A DNA stretch of 25,275 bases from Kiritimatiellia bacterium (GCA_029939545.1 JAOZSS010000012.1:1-25275), one strand, 5' to 3'. Shown: positions 1 through 7,262, numbered from the stretch's first letter. Notes: generated by a model not told the origin, from the sequence alone. Translations and numbers: made by a program.

Positions 1-237
1 CTTCAAACCGTTCAATTTTCATCATCTCATCCAAAAAACCTTTGAACCTTGAACCTCTGAACCTTTGAACCTTGAACCTCAACCGTGGCTATCACACAAT
101 ATCCAAAGGAAAATTGTTCGACTCATTTACTCAAAGAATCAAGATTTAAGGAGCTATCCATGCCGCATATATGTTTATGTTCATTGATGTATGCGGATCC
201 ACTCTCGTACACCAACGTGCGCTGCCACAATCCTACC
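1..237. other. Spacer with degenerate AACCT(T)TG array and a hairpin
   Basis: No credible gene lies here. Positions 37-84 hold a degenerate tandem array of 7- and 8-nt units (AACCTTTG, AACCTTG, AACCTCTG, AACCTTTG, AACCTTG, AACCTC, AACC). The remainder is AT-rich compared with the genes. An inverted repeat CCGCATA (163-169) / TATGCGG (190-196), extendable by three pairs if one G-U pair is allowed, sits downstream of the hydrolase on the minus strand. It lacks a clear U-tract, so it is only a possible terminator. A forward reading frame through this area overlaps the hydrolase in antisense and has no recognisable domain. Confidence 0.6.
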
Positions 238-1071
238 TTATCGGGGTCCGTTCAGTACATACCTGTCGACCCACGCCCTGAACGCGGCCCGGTAGGCCAG
301 ATCGTTGTCCATCCCGCCATCATTGTGGTCGCCGGCGAGCGTGATGAACTCCTTGGGGGCGTTGGCCACCTCGTAGAGGCGCTGGCCGTGGGTGAAAGGG
401 ATGGTGATGTCGTCGGGGCCGTGTGCGATCAGCACGGGGCATTGCACGGCGCGGATGGATGTCTCGTTGTCGTAGCGGTGCCGACTGAGGAGACGCACCG
501 GCAGATATGGAAACATGCGCTGGCCCATATCCATCGTGGACGTGAAGCTCGACTCCAGCACCAGCAATCCAGGCGTGTGGCGTGTGGCCAGTGATACCGC
601 CACCCCGCCTCCCAGCGAGCGGCCAAAGATGATGATCCGCTCGGGTGCAATGCCCAGTTCACCCGTGAGATAGTCCCATGCGGCATCCGAATCAAGGATG
701 GTGCCCTTCTCGGTCGGCTTGCCCGTGCTGCGGCCATAGCCGTGGTAGTCAATGATCAGCACATTCAGTCCGAGATCGTGGAACGTCTGGATCGATCCCA
801 ATCGCCCCGCGATATTGCCGGCGTTGCCGTGGAAGAACAGGAGCACGGGTGCATCGGCTTCATTGGCAGCCGGCACATACCAGCCGGCAATCGTTTCGCC
901 GTCGGCGGTTGAGAGTGACAGGTCGCGGAATGCCAGGTTGATGTTGGAGGGATCGAGATCGACCGTCTTCTCGGGATAGTAGATGTAGCCGGCCTGCCGG
1001 AAATAGACCAACAGCATCAGTCCGACATAGACGCCCAATGCTATCCGAATCACGGCTAACAGAAGATCCAT
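238..1071 (-). CDS. Membrane-anchored alpha/beta hydrolase (YfhR/BEM46-like)
   Basis: Predicted serine hydrolase of the alpha/beta fold, about 277 aa, anchored by one N-terminal hydrophobic segment (residues ~3-22). The catalytic triad is visible: the nucleophile elbow G-R-S-L-G-G, an acid in H-G-P-D-D-I-T-I-P, and a C-terminal His in G-D-H-N-D-G-G. The oxyanion region F-F-H-G-N-A-G-N and the motif D-Y-H-G-Y-G-R-S are typical of the BEM46/YfhR/ABHD12-13-like group. The substrate is unknown. The ATG at 1071 is chosen because a GAGG sits 9 nt upstream; an upstream in-frame ATG at 1131 would add a basic 20-residue extension in front of the membrane segment. The gene stands alone between repeat-rich spacers. 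Family is confident, function is not. Confidence 0.88.
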   Translation of the reverse strand: MDLLLAVIRIALGVYVGLMLLVYFRQAGYIYYPEKTVDLDPSNINLAFRDLSLSTADGETIAGWYVPAANEADAPVLLFFHGNAGNIAGRLGSIQTFHDLGLNVLIIDYHGYGRSTGKPTEKGTILDSDAAWDYLTGELGIAPERIIIFGRSLGGGVAVSLATRHTPGLLVLESSFTSTMDMGQRMFPYLPVRLLSRHRYDNETSIRAVQCPVLIAHGPDDITIPFTHGQRLYEVANAPKEFITLAGDHNDGGMDNDLAYRAAFRAWVDRYVLNGPR

Positions 1072-1128
1072 CGCCTTTGACCTCTTTCTCAATCTTGTGG
1101 AACCACGTCGCAACATATGCGAAGTCCT

Positions 1129-1279
1129 CAACTACAGGGGCTGTTGCCCAAACAAGACTGTGCCCTCGCGGAGATGCCTCGACAAGCTCGGCATGACATT
1201 TCCTTAAGGAAATCAACCATCCCGAGTCTGTCATTCCGAGCGAAGTCGAGGAATCTCCACTGGAGCAACAGCCTCTACA
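1129..1279. repeat. Composite imperfect inverted-repeat element (about 150 bp)
   Basis: Nested inverted repeats make this spacer foldable almost end to end. The outer arms are GGCTGTTGC (1139-1147) and GCAACAGCC (1265-1273). The inner arms, 1170-1198 and 1229-1258, are about 29-30 nt and nearly complementary; they carry the TGTCATTCCGAGCGAAGTCG type of intergenic repeat seen in many unrelated bacterial genomes. Between them is a perfect 16-bp palindrome, ATTTCCTTAAGGAAAT (1198-1213). No ORF in it looks real: the peptides it would encode (such as M-P-R-Q-A-R-H-D) are the usual translation artefacts of this repeat family. It may be a non-autonomous, MITE-like element or act as a structured terminator. 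Confidence 0.65.
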
Positions 1280-1415
1280 TACGAAACCCGATCTGCCCGC
1301 CCACGAGCAGCGAGAGAAAGCGTATCGAGCGTGGCGTGGTCATTGCTGTCAGCGACTCTAAGAACGCCAGCCTGTGTTGTCGAGTGATTCTTGAACGAAT
1401 CAGGTGGCTCATCGG

Positions 1416-1814
1416 CTATGTCCCATCATAGACATGGGTTGATATGCCACTCTGACAGGTCGGGTCAGCATTGATGGCGTTGTAGTAGCACGAGGCTCCC
1501 GTCGGACACACTGGCCGGATACCACCCTTGATGTACTGCGAGATGGTATCCATGTACAGCGGGTTGCCGATGGTGCCCGGTCCATCATCGTTGCCCCACC
1601 TGTTCTCAAAAGCCGCCAGCTCCTTCGCGGCTGTCATCTGCCGGAGGTTGTTTATGCATGACACCCGGTGCGACTCCGCCCGGGCTTTCCTGAACGAGGG
1701 AATGGCTATCGCCGCAAGCAGACCGATGATGGAGACCACGATCATGATCTCCACCAGCGTGAAACCGCCGCAATGGTGTCCGTCTCCAACCACCTGTCGA
1801 CCCCCCGTATCCAT
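1416..1814 (-). CDS. Type IV pilin-like / type II secretion pseudopilin
   Basis: A 132-aa prepilin. After a 17-residue leader ending in Gly comes the class III cleavage site G|F-T-L-V-E with the conserved Glu at +5. A hydrophobic helix follows (I-M-I-V-V-S-I-I-G-L-L-A-A-I-A-I-P-S-F). The short globular part has the pattern C-P-x-G ... Y ... P-x-C ... H common to small pseudopilins of Verrucomicrobia, Lentisphaerae and Kiritimatiellae. It should be cleaved and N-methylated by a prepilin peptidase, and one is encoded at 22617-23489. Translation signals are weak: no strong Shine-Dalgarno, but a TAGATT hexamer lies 5 nt before the ATG. No other secretion or pilus gene is adjacent, so it is an orphan pilin. 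Whether it joins a pilus, a competence system or T2SS cannot be told. Confidence 0.88.
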   Translation of the reverse strand: MDTGGRQVVGDGHHCGGFTLVEIMIVVSIIGLLAAIAIPSFRKARAESHRVSCINNLRQMTAAKELAAFENRWGNDDGPGTIGNPLYMDTISQYIKGGIRPVCPTGASCYYNAINADPTCQSGISTHVYDGT

Positions 1815-1935
1815 GCTCTAATCTAGCACGTTCGATGAAAACCTTCCGCAACTTTCTCGTCATCAGGAACCAACCGCCTGCACATGGTGGGCGAGGTTGG
1901 GTCGTGTCTCCACACCTGTCCACAGCAAGACGATC

Positions 1936-1963
1936 TTGATCTCCAATGCAGGAGTGCTATGCT
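1936..1963 (+). promoter_or_regulatory. Possible sigma70-type promoter for the lipoprotein gene
   Basis: TTGATC (1936-1941) and TATGCT (1958-1963) are separated by 16 nt, with an upstream TGC giving an extended -10. Transcription would start near 1970, about 35 nt before the ATG at 2005. The match is partial (4 of 6 in each box), so this is a weak prediction. Confidence 0.35.
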
Positions 1964-2004
1964 ACAGGCGATGGCCAGATATGAACAGCGCGGAAGGAGA
2001 ACCA

Positions 2005-2529
2005 ATGGCGAGTAGGTGTAGCAGTGGTGTACGGGCTCTCTTTATTTTGGCATGGGTCTGTTTGGGCGCAGGGTGTGCCAGTTACATGCAAGCCTATACG
2101 GGTGAGACAAGGGACGACACTCAAGTTGCCTTGCTTCGAGGCAGAACGTATGGAAGAGGGGCTCGTTTCAGAGAGTCCAACAACTGGAACGGAACGAGCT
2201 CGGCGGGAGGGACAGGGAAACTGTCCGTAGTCCGCATCGATGGTGAGAAAAGTGACAGGACCTCCTGGATTGAGCTGCTGGCGGGACGGCATGACGTTGA
2301 GTGGGCGTATGTCGATGCCGAACCAGGCCTCCAGCGAAAGACCGCAGGAAAGTGCTCTTTCGACGCACAGGCAGGACACATCTATAGCCTGTTCTTTGGA
2401 GAAGTCTTACGGAGCACGAAGGTGCTGGTGTCCGTCACCGACATTACCGACACGACCTACGCCGAGGATGGCCGCCAAGCCAGGGCCAAACACGTCAGCA
2501 AGCAGCAAGACACCTATTCAAGGCATTGA
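2005..2529 (+). CDS. Small predicted lipoprotein of unknown function
   Basis: A 174-aa protein with a basic N-terminus, a hydrophobic stretch (residues ~9-22) and a Cys at position 24 in L-G-A-G-C-A, which resembles a lipobox; the -3 residue is Gly rather than the usual Leu, so lipidation is likely but not certain. The mature part has V-R-I-D-G-E-K and L-L-A-G-R-H-D-V-E-W-A-Y followed by A-G-H-I-Y-S-L. That is the pattern of small PEGA-like or extracytoplasmic beta-sandwich domains found in many lipoproteins. The ATG at 2005 is preferred over upstream starts at 1897 and 1981 because AAGGAG lies 8 nt before it and because this start gives a clean signal peptide. No function can be assigned. 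It is a single gene, with a possible promoter at 1936-1963. Confidence 0.7.
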   Translation: MASRCSSGVRALFILAWVCLGAGCASYMQAYTGETRDDTQVALLRGRTYGRGARFRESNNWNGTSSAGGTGKLSVVRIDGEKSDRTSWIELLAGRHDVEWAYVDAEPGLQRKTAGKCSFDAQAGHIYSLFFGEVLRSTKVLVSVTDITDTTYAEDGRQARAKHVSKQQDTYSRH

Positions 2530-2693
2530 GGAAAGGCTTTCCCCCCTCCACCGCAGAAAAGGGCGTCAGGTGGCGTAAGGTGACGACACGATGTTCCTGG
2601 TGGCTGAGCTGGATGCAAGGTACAGGGGACGGTCAGCGTCATGCTTGCAACCGGTGGACTCAGCGACCACGATCGGCTGATGCGGCGTCACCA

Positions 2694-2722
2694 TTGACAA
2701 GAGTGCGGGAGCGTACTACTTT
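2694..2722 (+). promoter_or_regulatory. Promoter of the Fe-S redox operon
   Basis: A perfect TTGACA (2694-2699) is followed after 17 nt by TACTTT (2717-2722), which keeps the key T, A and final T of a -10 box. Transcription would begin near 2729, giving a 5' leader of about 55 nt for the gene at 2784. The rest of the 2530-2783 gap shows no gene. Confidence 0.5.
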
Positions 2723-2737
2723 GCAGATCTGATCTGC
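2723..2737. promoter_or_regulatory. Perfect dyad at the predicted transcription start: possible operator
   Basis: GCAGAT (2723-2728), CTG, ATCTGC (2732-2737) form a perfect 6+3+6 inverted repeat starting immediately after the -10 hexamer and covering the predicted start point. That is a classic position for a repressor site. The regulator is unknown. Confidence 0.4.
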
Positions 2738-2783
2738 CTGTGCAGTTGTTGCCGGGTCCAGTCCCAAAACGGAGGCGTGTTCC

Positions 2784-3902
2784 ATGACTAAGCAGAACGG
2801 TTATTCCCGTCGCGATTTTTTCAAGGGCGCCAGCGTATTGGCCGGAGCGGCAGCACTCGGCGGCATGGGTGCCCCGACCGTCGGCGCGGCCGCCGAGACG
2901 GCGGCCGATATTCCCCGGCGCAAGCTGGGCAAAACCGACCTGATGGTGTCCGCCGTATCACTCGGGTCCGGCGGCGACAACAGCGACATCAACGTGATCA
3001 AGTACGCCATCTCACAGGGCGTGAACTTTATTCACACGTCAACGGGATACAAGAAAGGCGTTGCCATCCAGAATGTTGCGGAGGCGATCAAGGGCCAGCG
3101 CGACAAGCTGGTTCTAGGCCTGAAAATCACCTGGGCGCCCGACAACGATACGGCACTGGATACGGCACTGGAGACGCTGGGCGTGGACAGCGTAGATATC
3201 GCCTTCTTCAACATTCACAAGGCGTCACAGGTGAGCGACCCCAAGTACCGGCTTGGAGCGGAACGCTGGATAAAGGCGGGCAAGTTCCGCTACGTCGGAT
3301 TGACATCACACAAGGAGACCGCCGAATGCCTGAAAGCAGCACTGGACCAGGGCTTCTACAACGCCCTGATGCCGTCCTATAACATCAGCATGGAGGAGGA
3401 GTTTCTTCCCATCTTTGAACGAGCCGGGAAAGCGGGTGTCGGCGTGGTGTTGATGAAGTCCGGGCGAGGCCTGAATGGCGACGCCTACTATGACGCGGTC
3501 CCGCAGTACCTGGCCACACCGGGCATTACCACCATCTGCAAGGGCTACGGGTCGTTCCGCGATGTGCAGAAGGTGATCGAAGCTTCCCGGCAGCCGGCGG
3601 ACGCCGAAGTCGGCAAACGCGTGCGTGAAGCCGCCGCCGTGACCATGACCGGTCACTGCATGATGTGCGGCACGTGTGACCGAGTCTGCCCCCAGGGCTT
3701 GCCCGTCGCCGACGTGGTACGCTGTTCCGACTACTACATGGAGCACGCCGAATATGTGGGCACCGCCTTCCTGACCTACGCGGAGTTGGCCGCTCGTCCG
3801 CAGGCCTCTATCTGCGGCGACTGCGACCGCTGCGAACGGGCCTGCCCCAATGGCGTGCCCGTGATGCATCATATCCGGCACGCCGAAACCATACTCGCGT
3901 AG
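2784..3902 (+). CDS. Tat-exported aldo/keto reductase with two C-terminal [4Fe-4S] motifs
   Basis: 372 aa. It starts with a twin-arginine signal, S-R-R-D-F-F-K at residues 8-14 followed by a hydrophobic stretch, so the folded, cofactor-loaded protein should be exported. Residues ~43-280 are an aldo/keto reductase barrel (R-R-K-L-G-K-T start). Of the usual catalytic Asp-Tyr-Lys-His tetrad, Tyr89, Lys114 and His145 are recognisable, but the Asp position reads His (F-I-H84-T-S-T-G-Y89). The C-terminus has two ferredoxin-like motifs: C292-x2-C-x2-C-x3-C302-P and C344-x2-C-x2-C-x3-C354-P. A GGAGG lies upstream of the ATG. It is the first gene of a four-gene operon with an anchored protein, a DUF362 protein and a membrane polyferredoxin. 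The substrate is unknown; an electron-transfer oxidoreductase is more likely than a soluble NADPH-dependent AKR. Confidence 0.88.
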   Translation: MTKQNGYSRRDFFKGASVLAGAAALGGMGAPTVGAAAETAADIPRRKLGKTDLMVSAVSLGSGGDNSDINVIKYAISQGVNFIHTSTGYKKGVAIQNVAEAIKGQRDKLVLGLKITWAPDNDTALDTALETLGVDSVDIAFFNIHKASQVSDPKYRLGAERWIKAGKFRYVGLTSHKETAECLKAALDQGFYNALMPSYNISMEEEFLPIFERAGKAGVGVVLMKSGRGLNGDAYYDAVPQYLATPGITTICKGYGSFRDVQKVIEASRQPADAEVGKRVREAAAVTMTGHCMMCGTCDRVCPQGLPVADVVRCSDYYMEHAEYVGTAFLTYAELAARPQASICGDCDRCERACPNGVPVMHHIRHAETILA

Positions 3903-3918
3903 ACATGGGGAGTTCCGC

Positions 3919-4842
3919 ATGGTTCAACGCCGACTGCTTTTGACCGCCGGCTGGCTCCTGCCACCTCTGCTCGTCGTGCTGTTCATCTTGAAGGGTCAAC
4001 ACTATGACCCGGCCTTCTTCGAGCCGCCACAGGCGCGGGGTGACGTCTTGCCCGTCCCTGCATCGATCGATCACTGGCGGCTCGAAGGCGGAAAGCTGTT
4101 CTCGGCCGCACGTATGTTCGAGAAGATTAACGGCAAGGCCGATTACTACCTGCAGTACGATGCCGTCGAACTCTGCAGCGGAGAGTGGATGGCTGACGAT
4201 CAGCGCTGGGATATGTATCTCTACCGCTTCAAGAACGCCGAGGGCGCGCGCTATGCGTTCAGTGGCGAACGCCCGGGCACCCCCAGCGACATTGAAGGAT
4301 TGAAGGGGTACCGGGTTCCTGGCCAAGTCGCCGTCTTGGCCGGCGCGTTCTATCTTCAGCTCAATGCGCACAAGATAGACGCCGACACCGCCCCTGCTGA
4401 GGCGCTGGCAAGCAAGCTTGTCTCGAACCTGGGTGCCTCCCCCACGGCTGAAGACAGCACGCCGGTCCAGTCCCTGGCTTCTCTGGCAGGCGACGCAATG
4501 ATCCCGGACACGGAAGGGCTGCTGCCCGAGGGCGCCTTCGGCTTCTCCGTGCTCAACGAGGTCAAGACGGTTCGGGTTTCGTTGTCCGGTGCGGAAGCCG
4601 TATGGTTTAAGGCACCGGGTGACGCCAAGACAGTGGCGGCCTACGCCGAAGAGTTGAAGCACTATGGAGGCGAGCAGCTATTTGAAAGGGACAGCGCAAT
4701 CGGCGGGCTCATGTTCTCGTCGTGGGAGATTACCGGTGAGATGGACGGGGCACTCTGGGGCGTGCATGCGGCACCATCACGCGAGGCGCTGATGGCACAC
4801 TGGAACGCGCTCCGCACCGCATTGGAAGGGGTCCGGCCATGA
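3919..4842 (+). CDS. Membrane-anchored DUF6599-like protein
   Basis: 307 aa with one N-terminal membrane anchor or uncleaved signal (residues ~4-25, L-L-L-T-A-G-W-L-L-P-P-L-L-V-V-L-F-I-L). The rest should lie outside the cytoplasmic membrane. The region M-F-E-K-I-N-G-K-A-D-Y-Y-L-Q-Y, followed by a beta-rich stretch with W-D-M-Y-L-Y-R-F-K-N, resembles the DUF6599 family (pattern I-N-G-x-A-x-x-Y-L-x-Y), which is often found beside DUF362 and Fe-S proteins. No catalytic residues are known. GGGGAG lies 6 nt before the ATG, 16 nt after the reductase stop. Its end overlaps the next gene by 4 nt (ATGA), so the two are translationally coupled. The family call rests on motif memory and should be treated as likely, not certain. 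Confidence 0.72.
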   Translation: MVQRRLLLTAGWLLPPLLVVLFILKGQHYDPAFFEPPQARGDVLPVPASIDHWRLEGGKLFSAARMFEKINGKADYYLQYDAVELCSGEWMADDQRWDMYLYRFKNAEGARYAFSGERPGTPSDIEGLKGYRVPGQVAVLAGAFYLQLNAHKIDADTAPAEALASKLVSNLGASPTAEDSTPVQSLASLAGDAMIPDTEGLLPEGAFGFSVLNEVKTVRVSLSGAEAVWFKAPGDAKTVAAYAEELKHYGGEQLFERDSAIGGLMFSSWEITGEMDGALWGVHAAPSREALMAHWNALRTALEGVRP

Positions 4843-5810
4843 GCGCAGGTAAGCCCAACCGTCGTGAATTCATCAAGCGCATGAGTGCGGCGGCCGGAGT
4901 GGCGGCCGGCTCCGGCGTGCTGGCGGCCACGTTCCATAACCGTAACCTCGTACCAACGGGTGAAGAGGCCCAGGCGATCCCGTCGTACGCCGTTCCCGGT
5001 ACGGAAGGTATGCTGGCCGTCGCCGAGGGGACCGATCATGCCCTGGCCGTGCGCGCGGCACTAGAGGAACTCGGCGGAATGCAGCGCTTCGTCAAGGCGT
5101 ACGATCGGGTGCTCATCAAGGCCAACTGTGCATTTGATCGACCACACCATTTCGGTGCCACCAGCTCCCCCACCGTGACCGGTGAGATCGTGCGCCAGTG
5201 CGTGGGGCTTGGCGCACAGGTGCGCGTAACCGACAACCCAATCAATGACCCGGAAGGCTGTTTCGTGAAGTCCGGGATCATGGAGGCCGTTCAGTCAGCA
5301 GGCGCAGAGGTATGGCTTCCCTCCCCCGCGCTCTTCGGTCGCGTCAAGGTGGGCACACTGCGTATCCCTGAGTGGGAAGCGCTCTACCGTCCGCTCATCT
5401 GGGCCGACAAGCTGATCGGCATCCCGACCGTGAAGACCCACAACCTGTGCGGGGTCTCGCTGACGATGAAGAACTGGTACGGCCTGCTCGGCGGCGGCCG
5501 CAACCGACTGCACCAGGCCATCGACGACGTCATTGCCGACCTCGGACAGTTCATCCGCCCCACACTGGTGGTGTTGGACGGCTCGCGCCTGCTGGTGGCG
5601 AACGGCCCGACGGGTGGGAGTCCCTCCGATGTGAGGCCCGGCCACGTGGTAGCCGCAGGAACAGACCAGGTAGCGCTCGACAGCTTCGGCGCCGAACTGC
5701 TCGGGTTTACTCCGACGGATATCGCGTATATCGTCAAGGCTGCGCAGCTTGGTCTTGGTGAGATCGACCGGGGCAACCTGCGCCTGTTCAGGAAAGTGAG
5801 GGCCGCCTGA
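4839..5810 (+). CDS. Tat-exported DUF362 family protein
   Basis: 323 aa. A twin-arginine signal, N-R-R-E-F-I-K (residues 7-13), precedes a hydrophobic alanine/glycine-rich stretch. The body matches DUF362 (PF04015): V-L-I-K-A-N-C near residue 90, then P-T-V-K-T-H-N-L-C-G-V-S-L-T-M-K-N-W-Y-G-L-L and a C-terminal D-Q-V-A-L-D-S-F-G-A-E-L-L-G. Many DUF362 proteins carry ferredoxin motifs; this one has none, so partner proteins probably supply the clusters. The start overlaps the end of the upstream gene (ATGA, 4839-4842) and the stop shares one base with the next ATG (5810), so it sits in the middle of a coupled operon. The biochemical role of the family is unknown; a periplasmic redox or cluster-related role is inferred from context. 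Confidence 0.85.
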   Translation: MSAGKPNRREFIKRMSAAAGVAAGSGVLAATFHNRNLVPTGEEAQAIPSYAVPGTEGMLAVAEGTDHALAVRAALEELGGMQRFVKAYDRVLIKANCAFDRPHHFGATSSPTVTGEIVRQCVGLGAQVRVTDNPINDPEGCFVKSGIMEAVQSAGAEVWLPSPALFGRVKVGTLRIPEWEALYRPLIWADKLIGIPTVKTHNLCGVSLTMKNWYGLLGGGRNRLHQAIDDVIADLGQFIRPTLVVLDGSRLLVANGPTGGSPSDVRPGHVVAAGTDQVALDSFGAELLGFTPTDIAYIVKAAQLGLGEIDRGNLRLFRKVRAA

Positions 5811-7234
5811 TGAGAGCCCTGCGCCGTTTCTACCAAGTCTTCTTCCTTGCTCTCTTCATTGCGGCTTTTGCGCTGACCGCACAGGGACGACTGAAGGGAT
5901 ACCCGGTCACCGTGTTCCTGGACAGTTCCGCGCTCAACGCCGTCGGCACACTGCTGTCCGCCCGCAGCATTGCGTATACGATGTGGATCGGGCTGCTCAT
6001 CCTGGCGCTCACCCCATTCCTTGGACGCTTCTTCTGTGGCTGGATTTGTCCACTGGGAACCCTTTTCCATTTGGCGTCCAGCCTGCTTCGTCCGCGCAAG
6101 ATGGCAGCACGCATCAGACAGAACCTGCATAGTCCGACCCAGCTCGCCAAGTATCTCATCTTGATCGCCCTGCTCACAGCGGCCGCATTCGGGTTCATGC
6201 AGGTTGGGCTGTTCGACCCGATTGCGCTCCTGACGCGAACCGCCACCGCGCTGGCCTCGCCCGGCATGCGGGCGGGTTGGTTGTTGATTGGAGTCTTTGC
6301 CGTGCTGCTCCTGCTCAACGCCTGGCGGCCACGCTTCTGGTGCCGCTATGTCTGCCCGCTAGGAGCGTTGCTTGGAGCGACGTCCAAACTGATGCCGGGC
6401 GGAATAGTCCGAAACCAAGAGACCTGCACCAACTGTGGACTCTGCAACCGTGACTGCATCGGGGCGTGCAGCCCGGACACGTGTACGCGCATGCCGGAGT
6501 GTTTTGTTTGCTGGAACTGCATTGAAGACTGTCCGGAGAAAGCCTTGAGCTGGAAATGGCTGCCGGAGCGCCAACAGGTTGACATGCAGACGGGTCTATC
6601 GCGACGTGCTTTCCTCGGCGCGGCAACCGGCGGGGTCGCGACCGCTGCCGCCCTGCACACGCAGGCCGTTGAGGGGTATCCCGCACGCATCCGGCCTCCC
6701 GGAGCATTGGCCGAACCCGACTTCCTGGATCGATGTCTGAAGTGTGGGGAGTGCATGAAGGTCTGCCCGACCGGTGTGCTGCGCCCCGCCATGTCCGAAG
6801 CGGGCGTGTCGGGTTTGTGGACGCCGGTGATGGACATGGAGCGCGGGTATTGCGAATACAACTGCACGCTCTGCGGACAGGTCTGTCCCTCGGGCGCCAT
6901 ACAGCGGCTCACGATTGAGGAGAAGATCGAGCGGCCCGTCAAGACGGGCACGGCGTTCGTTGACCGTTCGCGCTGCCTGCCGTGGTCGTTCGACCGCAAC
7001 TGCCTGGTTTGCGAAGAGGTTTGTCCGGTCTCACCTAAAGCCATCCACACAGACACAGTCGCAGTGGAGATCGACGGCAAACAGACAGTGCTTAACCCTC
7101 CACGCGTTAACCCGGAACACTGCATCGGCTGCGGCATCTGTCAGCACGAGTGTCCGGTGAATGACCTCGCGGCCATCCGCATTACCGCCGCAGGCGAATC
7201 CCGCGCCCCCGGTGGCAGCTTTTTCCTGCGCTGA
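5810..7234 (+). CDS. Membrane polyferredoxin: NapH-like and NapG-like fusion
   Basis: 474 aa. The N-terminal half is NapH/YccM-like: four predicted membrane helices (about 7-25, 53-74, 112-135, 154-171) and the hallmark motifs C-G-W-I-C-P-L-G (76-83) and C-R-Y-V-C-P-L-G (178-185). It is followed by two [4Fe-4S] motifs (C206-C216, C231-C241). At residues 264-283 comes a Tat-like segment, S-R-R-A-F-L-G plus a hydrophobic stretch. The C-terminal half has four more cluster motifs (C309-C319, C348-C359, C389-C405, C438-C448), as in NapG/MauM ferredoxins. The NapGH pair normally moves electrons from quinol to periplasmic acceptors, so this protein probably links the quinone pool to the exported reductase and DUF362 protein. 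GAGGG lies just before the start codon. The protein is the last of the operon. Confidence 0.9.
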   Translation: MRALRRFYQVFFLALFIAAFALTAQGRLKGYPVTVFLDSSALNAVGTLLSARSIAYTMWIGLLILALTPFLGRFFCGWICPLGTLFHLASSLLRPRKMAARIRQNLHSPTQLAKYLILIALLTAAAFGFMQVGLFDPIALLTRTATALASPGMRAGWLLIGVFAVLLLLNAWRPRFWCRYVCPLGALLGATSKLMPGGIVRNQETCTNCGLCNRDCIGACSPDTCTRMPECFVCWNCIEDCPEKALSWKWLPERQQVDMQTGLSRRAFLGAATGGVATAAALHTQAVEGYPARIRPPGALAEPDFLDRCLKCGECMKVCPTGVLRPAMSEAGVSGLWTPVMDMERGYCEYNCTLCGQVCPSGAIQRLTIEEKIERPVKTGTAFVDRSRCLPWSFDRNCLVCEEVCPVSPKAIHTDTVAVEIDGKQTVLNPPRVNPEHCIGCGICQHECPVNDLAAIRITAAGESRAPGGSFFLR

Positions 7235-7262
7235 GCTTACAGCGCCAACGATTCTGCCTCAT

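Noticed and set aside
37..84. Short tandem arrays as possible CRISPR loci
   Set aside because: Units are 7-9 nt, contiguous and degenerate with no spacers, and there are no cas genes in the window.
85..594. A 169-codon plus-strand open frame at the left end
   Set aside because: Most of it is antisense to the hydrolase. A GGAG before the internal ATG at 161 is suggestive, but no domain is visible.
1117..1431. A 104-codon open frame across the 1129-1279 repeat
   Set aside because: Its peptide (M-P-R-Q-A-R-H-D and S-F-R-A-K-S-R-N-L stretches) is the familiar false translation of this repeat family.
3808..4662. A 284-codon open frame on the minus strand opposite the Fe-S operon
   Set aside because: It overlaps two coupled genes with clear signals in the opposite direction. 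No motif or ribosome site supports it.
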